Shown: piece after piece, positions 51,001 through 62,327 of the stretch
Position numbering within the stretch: the first letter of the stretch is position 1
How the letters are laid out: every line of letters starts with the position of its first letter
NCBI RefSeq assembly: GCF_030867145.1
Contig: NC_134417.1
Coordinates: forward strand, 12,191,577-12,255,576
From: Opisthocomus hoazin
Lineage: Eukaryota > Chordata > Aves > Opisthocomiformes > Opisthocomidae
Length of the DNA stretch: 64,000 nucleotides
Reading direction: 5' to 3'
Made by a program: the position numbers and the translations under genes
The notes under the pieces: generated by a model
What the model saw: only the letters and a program-made list of their open reading frames with translations
What the model was told of the DNA's origin: nothing
Database searches by the model: none

Positions 51001-53821
51001 CACTTGATGGCTGATCACTGGAGAATGAGAAAGTATAAGCAGTTTCATGAGCGAGGCTATGCAGGATAGTGAGATAGCTGAGGAAAAATATACTCGCCCC
51101 ACACTTTCTTCTCAAGGAATGCAACTTAAATAGATGTGGAATGGAGGGAATTTTTTTCCCACTAGTTAGGGTAACTAGTGGACTTGAATAGGGATGCTCT
51201 TTTTGCTAGTGTTAACTGTGACTCAAGATATTGAAGCCAAAGACATGTCTAATGAAAGGCTTGAAGGTTGTATGCATTAACAGCTTCTCTTCTACTAGTC
51301 TAAACTAAGACTAACGGACTGCCCCTAAATTAATGATATTACACTGGCATAACAATCACAGTTCAAGTAATCTCTGAGTTTAGACCACAGGTCCTTAGCA
51401 GTGTACCAAACACAAAATGAAACAAGGAAGGAACCTCTTCTTGAACTACCTATAGACTTTGCAATGCTGGGGCTTTCTGTTCTTTAAAATAGGCAGTACT
51501 GAGCAGAAGCTTGGTTAACGAGGTTATAATAAATAACTATTTACTGTTTAAAATTTCCAGATTATGGTCAATGTCAGTGGTTTATTTTAAGAAATTCCAT
51601 ATTTCAAGAAGTGTAGAGAAATGCTTCATTCTTCAACTGGTTTTCCCTACTTCTGCATCCAAAAATAAATATTTAAAGTACAATAATGTGGTAAAAAATC
51701 ACCAGGTTGCTTCTAGCAGATTGAATAAAACACCCCCTATAAATTTCTCATGAACAGACAGCAAAACACTCAAAGTCCATCAGCACTGGCTAGGAACTTT
51801 ATAGAATTAGAGTGACACTTTACCCCTCATAGCACAACTGCGTTCTTGGTACATAATTACATGGAAGAAAAAAAACCTGTAAAATGTTGTCTGCATCCTT
51901 TGCAATAATTTAAAAATACATATTTAACAGATTAAAACTATTTTCATCAGTTATAATAGCACAAGTTAAAAAAAAATTGACCAAAATCATCAGACTAAAA
52001 TACTTTTTCCATTCCTTCATGTAATTAAGTGTGCGTCTCCTAACCTTCCATGACGGTATTTCTGGTTTTTGGAAATAGCAGCTCCAGGACATCGAAACCA
52101 TGAAATTTTGGTATTATTTTCATGATCTTTCAGGAAAACTATGTACACTTTGTCAAAGTTATTTTAGAATCTATTGTTATGCCTCTCCCTCTGTGCCTCT
52201 ATATGACTGACCTGTGAATGACCATCTGACGTATGAATAGCTCCTTTTTCTAAAAGTAGACTAAAAAAAGTTCATAAAACAATTGTGCTGTCCCATTCTG
52301 CACAGGCCAAACCTTCAAAGTGATAACATCTTCCTATGCGCCTCTGTTGCTAAGAATGGAGAGTAATAGGTTTTATGGTTATGATGCCGCTAGCAGAGTA
52401 GTAGAACTTGTGCCCTGATTGGAACTGTGGCTCATTTTCTTTATCTGTACATCAAACTGGACTCTGTTTATGATGACTAGATACATACTGATAAAGTTCT
52501 ACAAGTATTATCACCAAAATTTCTTCAGCTTCTGTGCCTGTAGGAAAAGATTATATAAATCCGAATGCTGTATTTACTTTGAGTAACTAACTGTATCACA
52601 CTCTGCAAAGAGGGTCAGGATGATAAGTTCTGTCAAATAGCCTTCACCAAGAAGCCCACAAACATATTTGGCTGGAAGGAATGGTGCTAGCTTTAAAAGT
52701 AAACCCTGCTAGGATAACTTGAATCTACAGAAATCAAGCGGTTCCTGAGTGTTCTGGGTGTATGTTTATGAAAAATAAAAGCCCACAGCCTTAATTTTTC
52801 GGAAGTGGTCTGCTGATATTTTAGGCATCTAAATTAAGAGTCTGTGTTCCTATGGGCACTATAATCTGACTTCCATTGTACTTGAAGCCTGCAGCATGGT
52901 GTAAGATGAAAGGCAGACTTTGTCTCCCTTGTTGAGGACTTTTGCATCCTCTAATAATAGTTAAAGTGAGCTCATTAGATGTGATGGTCTGTTGTGAGAC
53001 CTCATACAAACTTGTAGTCAGCCCTAAATCAATATTTTCATTCTTTTGATTTATCCTCTCCACCTTCCCTTAGCATACCCTTGAAGAAGTGCTGAATTAA
53101 GAACTGATACTAAGATTGATTGATTCACAACATATTTGAATGCATGATGATGCACATGTTTTAGTGAATTGGGCACCTATTTCAATATCGAGAAATACAA
53201 AATGGCTCTTGAGTTTCTCTGCTGCCAAGAATCGCATTATTTTGAATCACTGATTGCCAGAGTGTTCTTAAAACTAGACGCAAAAAAATTTTTTCCTCAC
53301 ACACTTGCATGTTTGCCTCAGCCTTATCGGCGATTCTGTGTCAGAGTGTGCTGAAGTAGTGGAACTCAAAACTATCATAGCCAACACAAACTAAGGATAC
53401 CGACAGTGCTTTTTTCCAGAGCAACCACCTAAAATGGGAAAAATGCCAATATACACACTACGTTTCCAAACAAGGCCTGTATTGAGGGCCTCATCCACAC
53501 CCACTGAAGGCCCTTGAAAACATGTCAGTGACTTCAAGGGTTTTGCATCCAGATATTGGCTTTCTGTAAAAGAGTTAAATTCAAGAATACTTTCTGATGG
53601 AAAATCATTAATGTGCCCTTTGGCATTCCTGGTAATAACCTTAATCATACTGAATTCCTTTAGTCTCACAGCTTTTGCAGAAATGCCACTGTAATGTAAC
53701 GTTAATAACAGACCTTTGTAAGGAAGTATTAACAATTTCTTGCTTAGGTGATGTTATAATTAGTAGTATCTTGCTGTGACAATTGCTGCTGTAAAAGTGC
53801 CATTTATAGATGGTATTACGT
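45098..53821. other. Unique non-coding sequence, no gene seen
   Basis: AT-rich with no recognisable exon or transposon. A slightly GC-richer island sits at about 48,540-48,700 and has an antisense 94-codon open frame without family resemblance. A run of A lies at 48,229-48,241. Parts of 49.4-50.9 kb have the even, motif-rich look of conserved non-coding DNA, but that is only an impression. Confidence 0.5.
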
Positions 53822-53839
53822 ATGCAGCATGTGCTGCAT
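53822..53839. repeat. Near-perfect palindrome
   Basis: ATGCAGCA, two bases, TGCTGCAT: 8-bp arms around a 2-bp spacer. It is followed directly by GCATGCAC. It could be a chance palindrome or a dimeric factor site. Confidence 0.7.
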
Positions 53840-56590
53840 GCACGCCCAAGCATTCTGATATGTGATAAGTAACTGGAAAGGCAACAGTGAAAGATATACA
53901 TGCAGAAGAACACTTAAAAACACTTTAGATGTATGCAAAGTAACTTTTTGCACATACAGGCATGTAAATGAAATAGTAAGAGACTTGAAAGAAGGTTTTA
54001 AGTTATGCTTGATTAAATCTGTGTTATAAGCTTCCGGTACTCTTATATCATACTTAGGTCTCCTGGGTGCTGTTAAGCATTGTCAGCCAACAAACTACAA
54101 TTTCATGCTTGAGTGGACTAATACAAGCCTAGGCTTCTGCTTTTTTGCATGTTTAGACTACAGTATGCTGTAATAATAAAGTGAGATGGGGAGGAAAAAT
54201 TAAAGCAAAATAAGAAATTGTTACATGGAATGATAATTACTTATTAGTAAAATCAAGAAAATACTAAGATGGCTTGACCAATAATTTGGTGAGGTCAATA
54301 AATTGTGGGTCCATTTACTTTACTAGGCTGTAGAGCAACTCCTTCAACTTCTGTATTTTGATTTGACAGGTACTGTAACAGACAGCTATGCAGATAGAAG
54401 TAAGCTGTAGAATTGGATGGTGTTTTTTTTTAAATGTAGCCATTCTTCTAGTTGTGTCTTTTGTCCATGCTGAAACATTTGGCTCCTGGTCAATAGCTAT
54501 TAATATAGCACCTGTGTATAAAATATGCTTATAAGAGGAATACTCTCAGTTCTGTCATGGCAGCGTATGTGCTGAATTTCTCTTAGGCTAAAGTGTAAAT
54601 CTTGATGCTCTCTAGTTTTAATACTAACACTACAGCTGTATATGGTGGCTTCATACAGCTGAAGATAACATTAAGAGAAAAAACAAAAACAGTTCTGTAA
54701 GCTGGATTGCCTGATGGAGACCTTGGTTGTATGAAGTGCTACGTGCTCTTGGGGGAACTTGAAAGCACCCACTGGTCTGCTGAGTAGCTTCAGGAATGGC
54801 CCTTGGTAAATCTGGGAGGAATGGCTCGGGTGTTTCAGCTCTCGGGTGTAACAAAGGCTCCTCAGGCCAGGGGGACTGGCCGCTTGCCCCCAGGCAGGGA
54901 TGAAACAGAGTGGTGCTTTCCAGAGAAGGGGGCTTCTTTAATGCCAGCCACTAAAACATACTGAAGGAATTAGTCACACCCACTCAAAATTTTTCAGATT
55001 TGTTATCTCTATGTTTTAAAGCATGGGTTTACTGAAATAAAAAAATGTCAGTTTCAGCAGCGCGGGACATGGAAGCTTTACTTGTTTCCTGCCCCATTCC
55101 CCTTTACTCCACTGGCTCTGTCAAAACATGTGGCAGACATGTTTGCTGCTGCTGAGAGTCCTGCAAAAGCCAGATTTCTTCGGGGTCCAGAGGCTCCAGT
55201 TCCACTTCTCCACTCTTGTCAACTTTCTGAACTAGCTGGTGGGCTACCAGACTCCTATGCAGTTGATGAGCCTCGGAAACATTTCAGAAATATTAAAAAA
55301 CAAAAAAAGTTTTGACTTTTAAAACAAGCTTTGGAGTTGTTTTGTACTTGAAAGACTAAAATGTTATATTTCTTCTATGAACAATTTTATTTTCGAATTT
55401 TATAACTCTTTGGGGGATGAGGATTGTAGTTGCTAGCTATTTCAGATTTTAATGCATTTTAATATATTTTTACATGACAGTAAGTGACATAATTGTGTCA
55501 AGACACGTGCATTTATATTGGGGTCATCGGGGTCTGTGAAACTGTCTTTATATTCAGTTGTGGTCCTTGTTATCAGAGAGAACCCCTTGAACAGCACAAA
55601 CAAAAGGTATGCTATGTTAAATGAGCTAGGATGTTAAATAGGAAAAGCTGGTGATTCTACACTGAGTTGTCTAGAATAAGCTGTAGGCCAGGTTCTGCCT
55701 TAGATACCATGCAAAACTCTTACAAAAATCAATGACAATTCGACGCAAAGAACAGAAAATAGAACCTGGCTCAGCATGTCTGCAAAGGATGACAACAAGG
55801 ATTCGATAACAGCTTACAAAATTTTTTTTTTACTTTACTCTGAAACTCTTTTCACATTAAAGCACTTCCCCTTTTCTCAGACTGCAACAATAATTACATG
55901 CTCTCCTTTCCCACTTGTCTCATGCCTGTACTGTTTAACCACTATTTTGAACATTGATTTTTTTCTTTAAATCCCATAAAGTTTCCCCCACATATGTGTC
56001 TATTTCTTTCTTTAAAAGCAAAAGCACTGCATACTACTATGAAGACTTTAAAGAAATCAAGAAATTTGATATAATGTCTTTGCTACCAGCAAATTAAAAC
56101 ATTGGCAAAAAGAAGTCCTTTTCCAAAATGACTTAGGTATTTGTGTTCTTTTATATGAGATAAAATTAGGCTATGAAGAATAATCTGATCTTTCTATTGT
56201 CTTCCTTTGTCAGTTCCTTTTCTCCCTAACTTTTTTTTTTTGCCTTTTTTTTTTGTTGTTGTTGTCTTAAACATGTAAATAGACCTTTCTGTAATGTACT
56301 GGATCTTAGTGTCAGGATGAAAAACCTAAATAGTAACAGTTTCAAACTTACTCTCCTGTTTTGTGGAACTAAATTCCTGCAGTTCCCTTCTTACTTCAGG
56401 ATCATGGGTGAAAGGATGGATTCAAGGTTTTATTTTGCAATAAAAATATTAAGAAGCTACAAGAAATAATCTTTACATATGTCTCTATGCAATGGAAGGG
56501 TGAAAAACATCATATGTCAAATACTGTAAAAGAACTAGAGATTTTTCTTTCAACACAATTTAACTTTGCATTTGTACTTGTTATGTTAAC
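53840..56590. other. Unique non-coding sequence
   Basis: No gene seen. Slightly GC-richer around 54,790-54,930. T-rich low-complexity sequence at 56,231-56,264, including GTTGTTGTTG. The 77-codon frame at 55,082-55,315 has no recognisable motif. Confidence 0.5.
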
Positions 56591-57204
56591 TCACAGAATC
56601 ATAGAATGGTTTGGGTTGGAAAGGACATTTAAAGGCCATCTAGCCCAAACCCCCTGCAGAGAGCAGGGACATCTTCAACTAGAGCAGGCTGCTCAGAGCC
56701 CTGTCCAGCCTGACCTTGAAAGTTTCCAGGGATGGGGCATCTACGCCCTCTCTGGGCAACCTGTGCCAGTGTGTCACCATCTTCACTGTAAAAAATTTCT
56801 TCTTTATACTTATCTACTCCAGTCTGAATCTACCCTCTTTCAGTTTGAAGCCATTACCCCTTGTCCTATCCCTCCCTGCCCTTGTGAAAAGTCCCTTTCC
56901 AGCTTTCCTGTAGGCCCCCCTTAAGTACTGGAAGGCTGCCTTAAGGTCTCCCGGCAGCCTTCTCTTCTCCAGGCTGAGCAGCCCCAAGTCTCTCAGCCTT
57001 TCCTTACAGCAGAGGGGTTCCAGCCCTTGGATCATTTCTGTGGCCTCCTCTGGCCCCGCTCCAAGAGGTCCCTGTCTTTCCCATGCTGAGGGCTCCAGAG
57101 CTGGACACAGGACTCCAGGTGAGGTCTCACCAGAGCAGAGGGGCAGAACCCCTTCCCTTGACCTGCTGGCCATGCCACTTTTGATGCAGCCCACGATACA
57201 GGCT
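56591..57204 (-). mobile_element. CR1 LINE, longest copy in the window
   Basis: A 614-bp CR1 copy in antisense orientation. On the + strand it begins with the reverse complement of the 3' terminus (TCACAGAATCATAGAATGG, GTTTGGGTTGGAAAGG). It continues through CTGGGCAACCTGTGCCAGTG and CTTCTCTTCTCCAGGCTGAG to the region around TTGATGCAGCCCACGATACA, where it is 5'-truncated. The ORF2 C-terminal part is partly open on the minus strand. Of the four avian-type CR1 copies it retains the most ORF2. No target duplication seen, as usual for CR1. Confidence 0.95.
56814..57158 (-). pseudogene. CR1 ORF2 C-terminal fragment (antisense)
   Basis: Minus-strand frame inside the CR1 copy with the family blocks [23 protein letters not shown] and R-T-R-G-N-G-F-K-L. 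These correspond to the end of the ORF2 polyprotein downstream of the reverse transcriptase. Catalytic RT and endonuclease regions are absent. The apparent upstream extension lies in flanking or non-homologous frame and is not part of a gene. Confidence 0.8.
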
Positions 57205-60200
57205 ATAAACTCATATTTTTTCATTTTTTTCTTGTAAAAAAAACCTGGACGTGAATGAGATTTTCAAAGAGTTAACATGAGAGAAACTGTACAAATCAGA
57301 ATGATTTTTCCTTGCATATTCACTGTGGGATTGTTTAAGAACTATTTATCCAGGTTTCTTTCTGTGAGTGGAGGACAAACTGAGGTCACTTATTATTATG
57401 GTTAATCATTAGCCATGTTTGTTTATTGGGTTAATTTGCAGAGTTTCAACAATCTTGCGTCCTCGGAAAGGGTCAGGAAATAGCACCAAATCAGATAAAC
57501 TAATTATCTGTGCTGTAAAAAGAACAATGTTTTTTGAGATCATGTGCTTGAAAACGTGGTGTTGGAATGAGTTTTGAACCAAGTTCAGGCAACAGTTGCT
57601 AATCATAAAATACCTTCTGGGGACGCTGTCCTGCTCAAGTTTGCAATGTTTGAGAAAGCCTTATCACACAGTCAGCTGCTCTTGTGTGCTGTTCATGTTG
57701 TTATATCCACTGCAATTCATTTACTAAGATTTGTGCTTTCCTCTCAATTTTTATAATGATCTGCTTGTAACACCTGCAAAACTGATTCTTGTGCTCTGTT
57801 GGCATATCTATACTATGATGTCTACCTTTCCTCCTAGCCAATCCTGTGTTACTGTTTGTGTGGTACCTGAATTTTCTTACATTGCATTATCTGATGCTGC
57901 TTTGATTCATAATTAGACGGAAGTCTTTCTGAGATAAGATTGTCTCTTCTCTGTTTGAAAACTGTCTAGCTAAATGAGCTTGTGGTCCAAAACTAGGATG
58001 CTGTGTGCTATTTTGCTGTTGTCACTGAACTGATAAAGAATACCAAATCAGAATATTAGTAATTAAGAAACCTTTCATTCTCCAGGCATTACCAGCAGGT
58101 AAGAGAAATTGGTGTGCACATGCATGCTTACAGCCTCTTGTCTTTTCCTTCCAAAGGTGTCTGTGTCTGATATCAGAGTGGCAAGTCATCCCATAAGGAA
58201 AATTCAGCTGAAGACCACAAAACGCTGAATTTTTCTTTGATTGTCAGTTCACCCTGGAATTCACTTTTGCTTTTAGTAGCTTTTCCATTTTCTCACAGGC
58301 ACAGAATAGTACTTATCTTACTTCATAGGCAGCCATTATGTCCATTTTATCCACGTACAAAGCACAGGAGAAATAAAATGATAGGTGCTCTGATAAGTTA
58401 AGGAGGATAAACTTTTGAGGTCTACAAATAATGCAGTTTCTTTTGGCTGATTGATTTCAGGTAAGTGCACAGGACACAAACAACCTTTTTTAAACTGAAA
58501 GGAATGTATCTGAATGATGGATAACTGCAGTTCAAGTAGAAACACTTTTAGAAGTTGCTTTATGGAGAATGGGCTCACTCTGTCCCAGACTCCTACTTCT
58601 ATTCAGTGTAACCGAATGTTAGTTCCTCTGATTGAAAAGAAATCTGTAAAGAAGCAGAAAGCTCTTCTCCTCCTATTCTGTTCGTGGAAGTGTGCATGTG
58701 AGCCACTCGAAAAGCAAAGCTCTGTGCGAGTTAGACAGCTACATTGCTATTTGGTAGCTTGAAGCAGTATTGAGGATATGCAGTAGGGCTGTCATTCCAA
58801 TAGTTGTAATACCCATGCTGGCCAGCTAACAACCATCGTCGCATCTCTCTTTCTCCCTCTCACCCCTCGCGTGTGCCAGAGAGCGCCAGCGCTAGTGGTC
58901 TGGTCATGCTGTTTAGTCTTGGAGGACCATGTCACATGCAATCTCATCCTTACACCATGGCTGGAAAAAAACGATTAGACTTGGCTGCAGGTGGGCCCAA
59001 GGCCTATGTCTTGCAATTTAACACTTATTAAGTGTTCACAGAAACTTACCGTGCATTTGAAGTCTTCGTCCCTCTTCCTTCCTTTCTTGCTTTCTTCTAT
59101 TGCAACCTTGCATATCTTTTCCTGTTACGCAGTAACTATTTTTTCTCAGTGCAGGTTTCACTGTGTTCAATTAAAGTACACATCCTGCAACATAATGTAG
59201 GCTTCTTATGAAGACAGTGAGTATTAACAGGTGGAAACATCTTAGCACATACATTATGCTCTCTTTTTTTTGTATTCAGTTTCAGTTATTTTTGCACTTT
59301 TGTGTTTTAGTGCAGCAATCCCAAATCCTTCCTTCTCCTCTCGTTATACAGCATGAGAAGTCAGAAGAACCGTGTAGTCATCTTCCTGACTGATGCTACA
59401 GAACAATCAGCGAGAGCAAAAACGTCCCTGGGTGAGGAAGTGAGAATTATACGAATACAGAGAGAGAAAAAAGCCTTAGGGGACAAAAAGCCTCGTGTAA
59501 GATAATGTTAAACCAGAAAAGATTTCAGGAGTTCAGTCTACAGTAGCTGGGGAAAAAAAAAGATTAAGATATTTTGTAAGATGCTTTTATTATATTAATT
59601 TTACCTTCATTTTTAGTGGTAGATTGTAGCTGCGAATACAGGCCTGTGTAGAGGAGGAATTCTAATTCTAGTCAGGTAGGTACAGAGTGTCTTGGGACTA
59701 GGCAGGCAAAAACCAGTGATATTTGTTGGAGTAAGCAAGTAAGAGGTTTGGGACTGAGAAGAGTTAAAAGCAAATTGCTGCTAGCTGGGAGCAAACTTAC
59801 AATTTTGCTGTGGGATGCTTTGGAATGGGACAACTTTGCTCACCACTAGTTTGAGCTCTGCCCTTATAGACACAGGTCCTTGCCCATGCAGGATGAAATT
59901 TCCACCTACTTCTTGATTTGTTAGCTAAACTTTGCTACTTCAGCCTTGCAAAAACACAAACAACAATATAAAGTCATGTATACAGTACTGGATTATAGAT
60001 TTTTGGTTTTTTTCCCCTGATAAATTCTTGAAACACCTTTGTTTATTCCCTCATTTTTCCACTAGCCTTAAGTAGGATATTACAGCTTCAAATAGTAATG
60101 CATTGTAAGGTGTAAAAACAAAGAAGTTGAAATAAATTCGTGGGAATTTACACAATGTCAGATATCAAGTATTTTATTTTGCATTTTCCTCATTTAAATT

Positions 60201-61148
60201 ACTGAGATGAAAATCCAAGGGGATACCTCTAAGTACGTAAATGAGCTGTTCTTAATTTTTATTATTCCATTATTAAAATTTCTTAGCCTAGATTTTAGAG
60301 AATGGTTTCTTTTTCTTAGGTGTCAATACCTGATTCAAAGATACTTGTTTAAAGAAAACAACCCTCATTGAACCCAGGTGGCTCTGGATCAGAGTCCTAC
60401 TGTTTCTTTCAGAATAAAAATAAAATTTGATTCTCAAACAGAATTTCAGGGTTTTTTTTGATATTTCCACCCCAGCGTGGCACATTGCTATTGCCTAAGA
60501 ACACTGAACTAAGTGGAAATCATTCCTAAGGACAGCAAGGAACAGCGCAACTTTTTGATTTCCTCAGTGATATTTCCTTGCTTTTCCCCTGTGAAATAAA
60601 CAGGCATAAGAGATGTTATTGCCAGCAGAGTGGGTAGATTTTGGTTAATGCCTAAGAGCAAATGTCAAACTACAGAAATGTTAGTCCTGTATGCTTTTGA
60701 AGTATATAACCAGATTGATTATTATTCTGCAGTATCTTTTCATTGAAAACTTTATCATAATGCTCTATGCAATCATGCACTGGGCACAAACACTGTGCTA
60801 CATGACAATTTCTTCTTCTAAATTTAGCAGCACAGCTTTTTAACATTAGGCAGGGAAAGACAAAAGAAAGTTTGGGTGGATAATTTCTCTCTCCCTGAAA
60901 AGAATGTCTTACAAAAGCAGTCATACCAAAGAAATGCTCAGAGCTGTGAGTCACAGCATTAGTGGGTTGAACCGTTATTCTGTGCAGGTATATGGGCATA
61001 CATTTTCAGGATTAGTAAAATGTAGAAGTATTATTTGTAATAAAAATATATTTCAGGATAATGACAGGGCTACAATATCTGAAAATCTGAATTCTAAAGA
61101 AAGATTATGACTTGACTGCAAGATAGATTGACACTTAGGAATAAATTT
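57205..61148. other. Unique non-coding sequence
   Basis: No exon, RNA or transposon recognised. Open frames are up to 109 codons with no family resemblance. A short CpG-containing stretch lies at about 58,860-58,895 (GCGTGTGCCAGAGAGCGCCA). Confidence 0.5.
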
Positions 61149-61257
61149 GTTCTTTTAAGTAATTTTTAAAAAAATGTTTTCTTGAAATGCAAAAGACATG
61201 AAAACCAGACTTTCTAGAAAACAGCATCAGACACATATTCAAGATCTCTACCATACA
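61149..61257 (+). repeat. Direct repeat, copy 1, unknown family
   Basis: The core 61177-61257 matches 62247-62327. The first 43 bases are identical (TTTTCTTGAAATGCAAAAGA onward) and the rest is similar, ending in CAAGATCTCTACCATA. A looser match extends upstream from GTTCTTTTAAG at 61149. It has no CR1, SINE or LTR features that I know. See copy 2. Confidence 0.9.
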
Positions 61258-61444
61258 GATAACCTCTGAGAAGTGGTGCTTCTGGTGCCTTCTACAGTCC
61301 TTTTATTTTGCAGATAATGTTGTCTGACTTTTCCACATTGATTTCTCTTTCCCTTCTGCCTGTGTCCCTTGTTTTCTATCTCTACCCTTGTTGTCTTTCA
61401 TGTAGTTTTTTATCTCATGCCTCTGTCCTGTTCTTGCCTTCCAC

Positions 61445-61482
61445 TTTTTTTTTTTTTTATTCAGAGCAATTTCCCCCCCCCC
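61445..61482. repeat. T14 tract and C10 tract
   Basis: A run of 14 T at 61445-61458 and a run of 10 C at 61473-61482, separated by short unique sequence. They lie between the two copies of the 110-bp direct repeat. Confidence 0.85.
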
Positions 61483-62206
61483 GTTCATCTGTCCCTTCTG
61501 ACTTGTAGTTTCTAAGATATACCACAACCACAGGCTATTTCTTCTGAAAAAGCAGTGGGACTGGGTGACCATTAAAGCCACTTATGCTAGTACTCAGCAT
61601 TAACACTTAAACATATTTTTCCCCTTTATACAGCATTGACCTACTATTGCTAAGTATTCTTGAAAAATTATGCTAAGGAAACATTTTAATGCTGAATGCT
61701 TTTTGGACCTTGAAACTGCTCTGGTAGATGAATTAGGGCAATACATTCATTTTTATCCAAAAAGATCCTTTTTTTTCATCAAAAGTCTTTTTGAAAGAAA
61801 ACTTCACTTAAACTCTCTAAGGAAGCAGTGTTCCTAAGAGTTTGCTGCAGTTGGTGTCACAAAAACATATATGTAGCTTGAACGTTGATCTCTACTCAGT
61901 AGTGCAGAGTAATGGACCAGTAGATGTGCTATTGAGTAATGGAGACTACTGGTAGAGCTTTGCCTCTTCAGCTCCTGAGCCAGTATGCATGGAAATTAGC
62001 AGACGAGCTTCTCTTATCATATATCTCTGTTAAGTGATTAGGGCATGATTGTTGTTGTGGGGTCTCACTGATAGCTCTGCAAAGCCTTTGCAGAGCCAAT
62101 TTAAAATGACCATAAATTAGAATGGTAGCTTTTATCATCTTTACACAGCCATTAGCGACAGCATGGGTGTCAAAGAGCGTATGTTCTACCTTGGCTTTGG
62201 GAGGAT
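61483..62206. other. Unique sequence between the direct repeats
   Basis: No gene or known repeat. It is bounded by the repeat copies at 61.2 and 62.3 kb and has no detectable internal structure. Confidence 0.45.
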
Positions 62207-62327
62207 GTTCTTTTTAAGAACATTTTAAAAAAAATCACTTATAATATTTTCTTGAAATGCAAAAGACATGAAAACCAGACTTTCTAGAAGAAAGCATCAG
62301 GCATCTGTATTCAAGATCTCTACCATA
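62207..62327 (+). repeat. Direct repeat, copy 2, unknown family
   Basis: Same orientation as copy 1, with the core displaced by exactly 1,070 bp at both edges. Relative to copy 1, the upstream arm is longer by about 12 bp of AT-rich sequence (around 62,234-62,246). Similarity ends sharply after CTACCATA in both copies. Confidence 0.9.

Noticed and set aside
56487..57224. 145- and 136-codon open frames, the longest in the window
   Set aside because: They fall mostly on the antisense CR1 copy. The plus-strand frame is antisense to CR1 ORF2, and the minus-strand one is the ORF2 remnant itself.
61149..62327. The direct-repeat pair as terminal repeats of a small LTR element (TRIM-like)
   Set aside because: The repeats lack TG...CA ends, no target duplication was found, and there is no primer-binding or polypurine site inside.
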